From contig DEKJ01000007.1 in the NCBI GenBank assembly GCA_002353825.1, positions 24,937 to 88,936 of the forward strand: 64,000 nt of DNA, given 5' to 3'. The first letter of the stretch is position 1; each line of letters opens with the position of its first letter. The notes under the pieces are model-generated. The model was given only the letters and a program-made list of their open reading frames with translations. It was not told the DNA's origin and made no database searches. The DNA comes from Prevotella sp. UBA2725 (lineage in GTDB: Bacteria > Bacteroidota > Bacteroidia > Bacteroidales > Bacteroidaceae). This document shows, piece by piece, positions 16,775-24,241 of this stretch. The position numbers were made by a program, and so were the translations under genes.

Positions 16775-19234
16775 ATGGCTGAAATAGAGAACTTGAATCA
16801 GGAACAAGAGGAACAGTCCATCAATGTCCGTGATATTCTGAGCATGTGCTTGGCCAACTGGATGTGGATTTTGCTTTCAGTGGTCATCTGCTTATGCATT
16901 GGATTCTTTCATTATCTTCGTACGCCGAAGATTTATAATCGTTCGGCTATCTTGCTGATCAAAGATGACAGTAAGACGCAAGGCATGAGTTCTGATGTGG
17001 CTTCTATGTTCTCCAACATGGGACTAGGCGGAGCCCAGACCAATGTGAATAATGAACTTGCTGCTATTCAGGCTCCGGCAAATATTATGGAGGCCGGTAA
17101 GCGCTTAGGTCTAGACATGTCCTACTTTGTGAAGGGAACATTCCAGCCTTTTGAGCTCTACGGAAAGACGTTACCTGTGAAAGTACGCTTCATGGGGCTT
17201 ACCGCTGATGAGGCGGCCAGTCTTGAACTGACCCTCAAAGCAGACGGTTCTTTCACGATGACGAATTTCAATCGCGGAGGAGATGGCCGAGTTGTTGAGG
17301 ATGATAAGTCAGAGGTAAAAGGACATATCAATTCGGTTGTCAATACCCCTGTGGGTAACGTCATGGTGACTCCGACAGCTAACTACGGCTCTTTCGTTTG
17401 GCGAGATGTCAAGCCTATCACAGTGGTGCGTTCCACGCTTTACAATATGACGATGGGCATTCAAGCTAATCTCTCAGCTGATCTTGATAACAAGCAGGCC
17501 ACTGTCATTGATATTGCTTATAAAGATAAGATCCCAGAGCGTGCTACAGACATTATCAACATGCTTATCACTGTTTATAAGGAAGCATGGGTCAAGGATA
17601 AGAACCAGGTCGCTATTGCTACGTCTAAGTTTATAACGAAGCGTTTGGCAGAGATAGAACAGAGCCTTGGTGGTCTCGATGCTGATATCTCTACTTATAA
17701 GAGCTCGCACCTTATCCCTGATGAGGCTTATACAGCTCAGCTCTATCTGCAGCAGAGCAGGGACAACAGTAAAGAGATGTTGGATCTGAGCACCCAGCGT
17801 TCTATGGCACAATACGTGCGCAACATGCTTGTTAAAGATGTCCATTCCCGTCAGTTGTTGCCTGCTAATTCTGGTATAGACAATGCGTCTGTTCAGTCTC
17901 AGATAACAGCTTATAATACGCTATTGCTCGATCGTAATCAGCTTGCTGCCAATTCATCCAGTAAGAACCCTATTGTGGAGGATTATGACCGTCAATTGGC
18001 TGGAATGCGTAAAGCCATTGTTCAGAGCTTGAACAACCTTGTAGCTGGAATTGATACACAAATCGGTCAGGCTCAGGCAACAGAGAGTCAGACAAACAGC
18101 CGTATTGCTTCAGTACCGTCGCAGTCGAAATATCTTCAGAGTGTCGGTCGTAAGCAGAAGGTGACAGAGCAACTCTATCTTTTCCTTTTACAGAAACGTG
18201 AGGAGAATGAACTATCGCAGGCATTCACTGCTTACAATGTGCGTGTCCTGTCTGCCCCCTTTGGCTCAATGGTTCCTATCTCACCGAAGAAAAACATGAT
18301 TTTGCTCATCTCTTTCGTCATAGGTCTTGCTATACCTTTGGGTATCATCGTTCTCAGAGCAAGCATGAATACGAAGCTCCGTGGCAAGAAAGATTTGGAG
18401 GGCATCACGATTCCTTTCATTGGCGAGATTCCATTGGCTTCCAAGCGCAAACTTCATTTGCCGTGGCAGAAAGAAGAGGAAGCTCATACAAATGTTGTTG
18501 TGCAAGAGGGTGAACACAATGTCGTCAATGAGGCATTCCGTGTTCTTAGAACAAAACTCGAGATTGTTATGCCAGGCAATCGCAAGGAAAATGTTGTGCT
18601 TGTCACATCTTTCAACCCTAACAGTGGTAAGTCTTTTATCACAGAGAACATCGCCATGTCTCTTGCCATTAAGCAAAAGAAGGTGCTTGTCATCGACTGT
18701 GACTTGCGTAAGGGGGCTACTTCAATGCTTGTAGGTTCGCCGAAGGTCGGTCTTACCCATTATCTGACAGGTAAGGACGTTGAGGCGTCACAGTTGGTTC
18801 GCACGTATAGTGGAAATGGTAATCTTTCGGTGTTGCCTATTGGTATTGTACCGCCTAACCCTGCAGAGCTCCTTGGCAATGGTCGTTTGAAAGCATTACT
18901 TGATGAACTGCGTCCACAGTACGATTACATTTTCCTCGACTGTCCTCCTGTTGAGGTTGTGGCTGATACTGAAATCATCGCTGGTTATGCAGACCGTACT
19001 ATCTTCATCGTTCGTGCTGGACTCTTGGAGAGAAACATGCTGCCTGAGCTTGAGAAGCTCTACAAGGGCAATAAGTATCGTAATATGCTGCTTGTCCTCA
19101 ATGGAACAGAGGGTGGCGGTCACAGACATGGCTACGGTTATGGCTATGGCTATGGCTATGGTTATGGCTACGGTTATGGTTACGGCTACGGTTATGGTTA
19201 CGGTAAGCACAGTAAGAATATTAAGAAAAAGTAG
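16775..19234 (+). CDS. Polysaccharide co-polymerase with BY-kinase domain (Wzc-like)
   Basis: This 819-residue inner-membrane protein has a Wzz chain-length domain with TM1 (about 30-50), a long periplasmic coiled coil (about 280-470), TM2 (about 510-530), and a cytoplasmic tyrosine kinase. The kinase shows Walker A FNPNSGKSF, Walker A' VLVIDCDLR and Walker B YIFLDCPPVE. The C-terminus holds twelve Gly-Tyr dipeptides followed by a basic end, the likely autophosphorylation cluster. It controls chain length and export with the upstream lipoprotein. Confidence 0.94.
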   Translation: MAEIENLNQEQEEQSINVRDILSMCLANWMWILLSVVICLCIGFFHYLRTPKIYNRSAILLIKDDSKTQGMSSDVASMFSNMGLGGAQTNVNNELAAIQAPANIMEAGKRLGLDMSYFVKGTFQPFELYGKTLPVKVRFMGLTADEAASLELTLKADGSFTMTNFNRGGDGRVVEDDKSEVKGHINSVVNTPVGNVMVTPTANYGSFVWRDVKPITVVRSTLYNMTMGIQANLSADLDNKQATVIDIAYKDKIPERATDIINMLITVYKEAWVKDKNQVAIATSKFITKRLAEIEQSLGGLDADISTYKSSHLIPDEAYTAQLYLQQSRDNSKEMLDLSTQRSMAQYVRNMLVKDVHSRQLLPANSGIDNASVQSQITAYNTLLLDRNQLAANSSSKNPIVEDYDRQLAGMRKAIVQSLNNLVAGIDTQIGQAQATESQTNSRIASVPSQSKYLQSVGRKQKVTEQLYLFLLQKREENELSQAFTAYNVRVLSAPFGSMVPISPKKNMILLISFVIGLAIPLGIIVLRASMNTKLRGKKDLEGITIPFIGEIPLASKRKLHLPWQKEEEAHTNVVVQEGEHNVVNEAFRVLRTKLEIVMPGNRKENVVLVTSFNPNSGKSFITENIAMSLAIKQKKVLVIDCDLRKGATSMLVGSPKVGLTHYLTGKDVEASQLVRTYSGNGNLSVLPIGIVPPNPAELLGNGRLKALLDELRPQYDYIFLDCPPVEVVADTEIIAGYADRTIFIVRAGLLERNMLPELEKLYKGNKYRNMLLVLNGTEGGGHRHGYGYGYGYGYGYGYGYGYGYGYGYGKHSKNIKKK
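19130..19201 (+). repeat. Hexanucleotide array encoding the Gly-Tyr tail
   Basis: Twelve tandem GGY-TAY units encode (GY)12 at the end of the BY-kinase. Because the unit is 6 bp, slippage would change the number of tyrosines without a frameshift. Synonymous variation between units argues that the array is under selection. Confidence 0.9.
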
Positions 19235-19240
19235 AAATAG

Positions 19241-19270
19241 AGAGGACGGGCCTTGCGGTCCGTCCTCTTT
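19241..19270 (+). terminator. Intrinsic terminator after the co-polymerase gene
   Basis: A 9-bp stem AGAGGACGG/CCGTCCTCT with a 10-nt loop is followed by T residues. It starts 7 bp after the stop codon. Confidence 0.8.
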
Positions 19271-19402
19271 AATATTACCCATGTATTTGGGAGAATTACT
19301 TATTGCTTGATCGCTGTGACGACGTTACAATTCTGTGAATTGTTGGGTATGGATATTACGTTATTGCAAAGATTTGATTAACTTTGCTGAAAATTGGCAG
19401 TT

Positions 19403-20839
19403 ATGAAACGAAAATTCTCCATAGGCAATAAGTTATATTTGAGCGTTGTCTCACTCTTTCTGCTCTTTGCCATAGCGTTTATCGTGTTTCAGCAGTATCG
19501 TGAGCGGCAGTACAAGATAGAGACGCTTACGCTACGCTTACAGGATTGCAATAACCAGTTGCATGATGCCTTGCTTTTCAATCATGACAAGGATATGACC
19601 CAATTCCTTGATGATTATCTGCGCAAAGGTACATTCGTTAATCTTCGCGTTACGATTATCCGTAAGGATGGAAAGGTGTTGTTTGATACGAGCAAGGATT
19701 ACCGTACAATGACTGACCATTCCAATCGACCAGAAGTGGAGCAAGCTCTTAAGTCAGGAATGGGATTCTCTGTCGACCGTAACAGCCATACACTCAAGAA
19801 AGATTATTTCTATTGTGCTACTTATTATCCCCAGAATAATATCATCATTCGTTCAGCATTGCCCTACGATGTAGACCTAGCAAAGAACCTGAAGTCTGAC
19901 CAGCATTATATCTGGTTTGCTTTAGTTGTGATCATACTCCTGACATTGGTGCTCTATCATTTCACTCACCGTATAGGTACTAATATTACGCGACTCAATC
20001 AGTTTGCAACGCGCGCCAGTTCCCCTGGCTTTTCTTCAGATTCCTTTGATAAGGAATGGGGCCAGACCTTGGGTACTTTCTCCAATGATGAGCTAGGTGA
20101 TACTGCTGAGCGTATTGTGAAGTTGTACCTTCGCTTAAAGAAAACTCAGCAGGAGCAGACGATACTGAAGCGTCAGCTCACTCAGAATGTTGCTCATGAG
20201 CTGAAGACACCCGTAGCAAGCATACAAGGTTACTTGGAGACGATCCTTGAGAATCCGCGTATCGATGACAAGACACGTGACCTTTTCCTACAGCGTTGTT
20301 ATGCGCAAGGCAAGCGTCTGGCTGCTTTGCTCAACGACATGTCTACGTTGAACCGTCTTGATGATGGTGCTGATATGATGTCTTTCGAAGAGGTTGATGT
20401 GGCTGAGATTATTCGAACCGTACAGCGCGAGAGCCAATTTAACCTTGAACAAAAAGGAATGACTATGCATTGCGATATTCCCAATGAGATTCTTATCAAT
20501 GGCAATAGCGGACTGCTTTATAGTACATTCAGAAATCTGACCGATAATGCCATTGCTTATGCTGGGCTTAACACACATATTGTCTTGACAGCAGAGCATA
20601 AGGACGACGGCTTTTGGCATTTCATGTTCAAGGATGATGGAGTGGGGGTTGCTCCGGAGCATCTGCCCCGCCTCTTCGAGCGCTTCTACCGGGTGGATAA
20701 AGGCCGTAGCCGTAAAATGGGCGGCACCGGTCTAGGCCTGGCAATCGTGAAGAATGCTGTGCGTGTACATGGAGGCTCAATCAGCGTGAAGAACAATCCA
20801 GAGGGCGGTCTTCGTTTCGACTTTACACTTAAAGCATAG
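19403..20839 (+). CDS. Sensor histidine kinase (PhoR-like)
   Basis: This 478-residue membrane kinase starts at ATG 19403 (an upstream TTG is less likely). It has TM1 (about 10-32), a periplasmic sensor region (about 33-165), TM2 (about 170-190) and a HAMP-like linker. The HisKA domain carries the phosphorylated His near 264 (NVAHELKTPVAS), and the HATPase_c shows NLTDNAIAYA, DDGVGV and GGTGLGLAIVKN. It is separated from its likely partner regulator (23423) by a phosphate transporter gene, which supports a role in phosphate sensing. Its own promoter (TAACTTTG at 19379) lacks a Pho box. Confidence 0.9.
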   Translation: MKRKFSIGNKLYLSVVSLFLLFAIAFIVFQQYRERQYKIETLTLRLQDCNNQLHDALLFNHDKDMTQFLDDYLRKGTFVNLRVTIIRKDGKVLFDTSKDYRTMTDHSNRPEVEQALKSGMGFSVDRNSHTLKKDYFYCATYYPQNNIIIRSALPYDVDLAKNLKSDQHYIWFALVVIILLTLVLYHFTHRIGTNITRLNQFATRASSPGFSSDSFDKEWGQTLGTFSNDELGDTAERIVKLYLRLKKTQQEQTILKRQLTQNVAHELKTPVASIQGYLETILENPRIDDKTRDLFLQRCYAQGKRLAALLNDMSTLNRLDDGADMMSFEEVDVAEIIRTVQRESQFNLEQKGMTMHCDIPNEILINGNSGLLYSTFRNLTDNAIAYAGLNTHIVLTAEHKDDGFWHFMFKDDGVGVAPEHLPRLFERFYRVDKGRSRKMGGTGLGLAIVKNAVRVHGGSISVKNNPEGGLRFDFTLKA

Positions 20840-20872
20840 CCTTTTCTTATCTCAATGTTGTGGCTCTATAAT

Positions 20873-20929
20873 TGTAACATCTTTGTAATATCGATGTAAG
20901 ATGGCTGTAATATTCTGTAGGTAACTTTG
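20873..20929 (+). promoter_or_regulatory. Pho-box repeats and promoter of the phosphate transporter
   Basis: TGTAA starts at 20873, 20884, 20895 and 20906, exactly 11 bp apart, as in the direct-repeat Pho boxes bound by PhoB. The -7 box TAACTTTG follows at 20922-20929. Its TTTG begins 20 bp after the start of the last repeat, the same distance as at the two other boxes in this window. Confidence 0.85.
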
Positions 20930-20955
20930 CACACAGATTTATATTACAGTTAATT

Positions 20956-23220
20956 ATGGAGACAATTTATCTTTGCATTGTCATTTTCCTACTCTGCCTT
21001 GCGGTCTTTGACCTCTTTGTAGGAGTGAGCAATGACGCTGTCAACTTCTTGCAGTCGGCAGTGGGCGCGCGGGTAGCAACCTTCCGCACGATCCTTATCA
21101 TTGCTTCGTGTGGCGTCATCATTGGCGCCGTCATGTCTACAGGAATGATGGATGTGGCCCGCCATGAGATTATGGTACCGAGTCACTATACATTCCATGA
21201 AGTCATGACGATCTTCTTAGCGGTCATGGTGACCGATGTTATCGTATTGGATGTTTTCAATACGTTAGGCATGCCGACATCAACTACCGTTTCTCTGGTG
21301 TTTGAGTTGCTCGGTGGTACCGTGATGTTGGCTGGTCTGAAGTGCATGGCAGACGGAAATCTTGCCATGGCTGATCTTGTCAATTCCGACAAAGCTCTGA
21401 AGGTTATCATGGCAATCTTCATTTCTGTGGCCATTTCGTTTGTTGTGGGTGTCATTGTAATGTGGATCAGTCGTGTGATCTTCACGTTCAACTATTCCAA
21501 GCACAGCAAATACACTATTGCCATCTTCGGTGGTATTGCATTCACAGCCTTGGCATACTTTATCTTCCTGAAGGGTATCGGAAAGAGTCCTTATATTTCT
21601 GACAATGTAAGAAATTATATAGATGAGAACACGAACATGCTCCTCGTCTATACATTCATTGGTTCTGCTATCGTGACAGAGATCATGTATCTCTGCAAGA
21701 TCAATATCTTCAAGTTTACAGTCTTGATGGGTACTTTCGCCCTGGCTATGGCATTTGCCGGCAACGACCTTGTGAACTTCATCGGTGTACCTCTCGCTGG
21801 TCTTTCTTCTTGGGAAGACTTCACCGCCAATGCTCATGGCACTGGTGCTGATTCGTTCCTGATGACCTCTTTGATGGGCAGTGCAAAGACACCTCCTTTC
21901 TATCTGATGATGGCCGGTATCATTATGATCGTTGCTATGGCTACTTCTAAGAAGGCCCGCAATGTGATCAAGACTTCTGTTGACCTCTCCCGTCAGGATG
22001 AGGGCGATGAGATGTTCGGTTCCAGCAGTGCAGCTCGTGCTATTGTTCGAGTCACTCAGAACATTGTTGAGGGTGTTGCCCATATCTTCCCAGTGAAGAT
22101 GCGTCAGTGGATCAACTCTCGTTTCGATACCAATGCTGCTCCTGTTGAGGAAGATCCTAAGAGTGAGGGTGCTGCTTTCGATATTGTACGTGCAGCCGTG
22201 AATCTTGTTCTTGCTTCCATGCTGATCACTTTCGGTACAAACCATAAGTTGCCTCTTTCTACTACCTACGTTACCTTCATGGTGGCTATGGGTTCGAGTC
22301 TTGCTGACCGCGCCTGGAGCCGTGAGAGTGCTGTGTTCCGTGTTACCGGTGTGCTGAGTGTCATCGGTGGTTGGTTCATCACTGCTGGTGTTGCTTTCAT
22401 CACTTGTGCCCTCGTAGCTCTCTGCATGTGGTATGGTGGATTCATTATCCAGTTCTTGTTCATGGCTCTCGTTGTATTCATGCTCTGGCGCAGTAACCGT
22501 CAGTACAAAAAGAAGAGCGAGCAGACCAAGGCTGAGGATGACAGCTTCCGTATCATGATGCGCACACGTGACCCGGAGATTGTCTGGGAGATGCTTTGCA
22601 AACATGTACGCGACACACAAAGCAAGAGCTGCCGTTATGCACTCGAGCAATATAATCAGATCCTGGATGGTTTCAACAATCAGAAGGTTCGTGGCTTGAG
22701 AAAGGCCGACTCTGGCTTGCGTAAGAGCCTTACATTGCTCAAGAAGCTTCGTCGTCAGGAGATGCTCGGCTTGAAGAAGTCGCCGGTTGAAATTGCTGCA
22801 GAGAAGAACACTTGGTTCCATGTAGGTGCCAACAGTGACCAGCAGTATGTCTATACGCTCCGTCGTATGCTATCGCCAATTAAGGAGCATGTTGACAACA
22901 ACTTCAATCCTATTCCTGATGCTTACATCAAGGAGTATGAGCCGGTACGCAATTCTGTAAACGATCTGATGAAGATGACTTGCGATGAGATTGAGACCAA
23001 TCGTTACGATCAGTATCGCAGCATCCTTGCCGAGGCAGATGCTTGCAAGGATCAGCTCTCTGTCATCCGTAAGGTGCATCTCAATCGCATTCAGACAGCT
23101 TCCGACAACAAGAATCTACAGGTTGATATGGTTTACCTGAATATTCTTCAAGAGACACAGCAATTCCTGAGCGTCATGCGTCATCAGTTGCGTTCTGCAA
23201 AGAAGTTCATGGAAGACTAA
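20956..23220 (+). CDS. Inorganic phosphate transporter, PiT family, with PhoU-like C-terminal region
   Basis: This 754-residue low-affinity phosphate permease has a PiT core at about 1-510 with the duplicated signatures (GVSNDAVNFLQSAVGARVA near the start, AGNDLVNFIGVPLAG about 275). The last ~230 residues are cytoplasmic and helical (about 520-754), resembling a PhoU-type bundle, which makes the protein far longer than the ~400-500 residue standard. It lies between the kinase and response regulator genes and has its own Pho box. Confidence 0.93.
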   Translation: METIYLCIVIFLLCLAVFDLFVGVSNDAVNFLQSAVGARVATFRTILIIASCGVIIGAVMSTGMMDVARHEIMVPSHYTFHEVMTIFLAVMVTDVIVLDVFNTLGMPTSTTVSLVFELLGGTVMLAGLKCMADGNLAMADLVNSDKALKVIMAIFISVAISFVVGVIVMWISRVIFTFNYSKHSKYTIAIFGGIAFTALAYFIFLKGIGKSPYISDNVRNYIDENTNMLLVYTFIGSAIVTEIMYLCKINIFKFTVLMGTFALAMAFAGNDLVNFIGVPLAGLSSWEDFTANAHGTGADSFLMTSLMGSAKTPPFYLMMAGIIMIVAMATSKKARNVIKTSVDLSRQDEGDEMFGSSSAARAIVRVTQNIVEGVAHIFPVKMRQWINSRFDTNAAPVEEDPKSEGAAFDIVRAAVNLVLASMLITFGTNHKLPLSTTYVTFMVAMGSSLADRAWSRESAVFRVTGVLSVIGGWFITAGVAFITCALVALCMWYGGFIIQFLFMALVVFMLWRSNRQYKKKSEQTKAEDDSFRIMMRTRDPEIVWEMLCKHVRDTQSKSCRYALEQYNQILDGFNNQKVRGLRKADSGLRKSLTLLKKLRRQEMLGLKKSPVEIAAEKNTWFHVGANSDQQYVYTLRRMLSPIKEHVDNNFNPIPDAYIKEYEPVRNSVNDLMKMTCDEIETNRYDQYRSILAEADACKDQLSVIRKVHLNRIQTASDNKNLQVDMVYLNILQETQQFLSVMRHQLRSAKKFMED

Positions 23221-23244
23221 ATTCCATTCATTCACCATAGAAGG

Positions 23245-23270
23245 GCGGTCCCAATGGGACCGCTTTTTTA
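23245..23270 (+). terminator. Intrinsic terminator after the phosphate transporter
   Basis: An 8-bp stem GCGGTCCC/GGGACCGC with a 3-nt loop and a run of seven T residues. Confidence 0.88.
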
Positions 23271-23319
23271 TTAACTTTTTTATTTTATTTCCCGTATAAT
23301 TTGTTTATCTTTGTCGCAG

Positions 23320-23376
23320 TGTAACAAGATTGTAACATTGCTGAAACGTCAATGTAAAGAGAAAATTGTTACTTTG
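23320..23376 (+). promoter_or_regulatory. Pho-box repeats and promoter of the response regulator
   Basis: TGTAA/TGAAA pentamers start at 23320, 23331, 23342 and 23353, all 11 bp apart. The TTTG of the -7 box (23373-23376) begins 20 bp after the start of the last repeat. This implies positive autoregulation of the PhoB-like gene. Confidence 0.85.
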
Positions 23377-23422
23377 CAACATAAATAAAACGAGTTAGAA
23401 CGATAAACATTTTCGATAACAC

Positions 23423-24136
23423 ATGGATAAAGAAGAAGCAACACGCATTCTGGTTGTTGATGATGAAGAGGATCTCTGTGAGATTCTAAAGTATAATCTT
23501 GAGACGGAAGGCTACCAAGTGGATACTGCCAACTCTGGTGAGGAGGCCTTGGAGAAAGACATTGCAAGTTATCAACTCATCCTCTTGGATGTTATGATGG
23601 GAGGAATGAGTGGATTCTCTGTTGCTCGCAAACTTCGTGAGAATGAGAAGACGAAACATGTGCCCATCATCTTCCTCACAGCCAAGGGTTCAGAGAATGA
23701 CAAGATTACAGGTTTCAACCTCGGTGCTGATGATTATATCTCCAAGCCGTTTTCTATCCGTGAGGTGCTGCTTCGCATCAGAGCGGTGCTGCGTCGTACG
23801 AGTGTCGCAGCTCAGAGCACACCTTCCGCTGAAGAGGACGAAAAGCATACCTTGGAATACAAAGGACTCGTCGTCGACCTTGATCGTAAGACGGTGGTTA
23901 TTGACGGTGAGGAAGTGGAGTTCACAAGAACAGAGTTTGGTATCCTTTGCACACTTCTTGAGCACAAGGGTCGCGTGTTCTCACGCCATGACCTCATTCG
24001 TCAGATCTGGCCGATGGATGTCATCGTTTCCGACCGCACGGTGGATGTCAATATCACACGTGTCCGTAAGAAACTTGGTGCTTACGCCGACAACCTCGTT
24101 ACTCGTCTCGGATTTGGATACTACTTCGACGCGTAA
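23423..24136 (+). CDS. Response regulator, OmpR/PhoB family
   Basis: This 237-residue protein has a receiver domain (1 to about 125) with acidic pocket DDEED (13-17), phosphoacceptor Asp56 (LILLDVMMGG) and the conserved Lys in ISKPFS. A winged-helix DNA-binding domain follows (about 145-237; FTRTEFGILCTLLEHKG, DRTVDVNITRVRKKLG). Its promoter carries a Pho box, and it neighbours a PiT transporter and a PhoR-like kinase, so it is very likely the PhoB of this organism. Confidence 0.94.
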   Translation: MDKEEATRILVVDDEEDLCEILKYNLETEGYQVDTANSGEEALEKDIASYQLILLDVMMGGMSGFSVARKLRENEKTKHVPIIFLTAKGSENDKITGFNLGADDYISKPFSIREVLLRIRAVLRRTSVAAQSTPSAEEDEKHTLEYKGLVVDLDRKTVVIDGEEVEFTRTEFGILCTLLEHKGRVFSRHDLIRQIWPMDVIVSDRTVDVNITRVRKKLGAYADNLVTRLGFGYYFDA

Positions 24137-24142
24137 TCATCT

Positions 24143-24210
24143 TGTAATAATCATGCAATTGACTCGTAATAATTGCGCAATTGTTCTGTAATAATCTATT
24201 ACTAACTTTG
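24143..24210 (+). promoter_or_regulatory. Pho-box repeats and promoter of the TonB receptor operon
   Basis: Five phased repeats start at 24143 (TGTAA), 24154 (TGCAA), 24165 (CGTAA), 24176 (CGCAA) and 24187 (TGTAA), each 11 bp apart. The -7 box TAACTTTG ends at 24210, its TTTG starting 20 bp after the start of the last repeat. The array begins 7 bp after the response-regulator stop codon. Confidence 0.85.
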
Positions 24211-24241
24211 CAATCGTAAAAGAGAAACAAAGTAGTAATAG

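Noticed and set aside
15905..19234. Full capsule biosynthesis locus
   Set aside because: Only the export lipoprotein and co-polymerase are present; no glycosyltransferase, flippase or polymerase gene follows.
19315..19386. Possible Pho box before the histidine kinase gene
   Set aside because: TGTGA occurs twice but 19 bp apart, and the positions expected 20, 31 and 42 bp before the TTTG do not match.
21280..22821. Long minus-strand open frame (513 codons) opposite the phosphate transporter
   Set aside because: His/Glu/Thr-rich composition is the mirror of TM codons; no promoter, and the plus-strand gene is certain.
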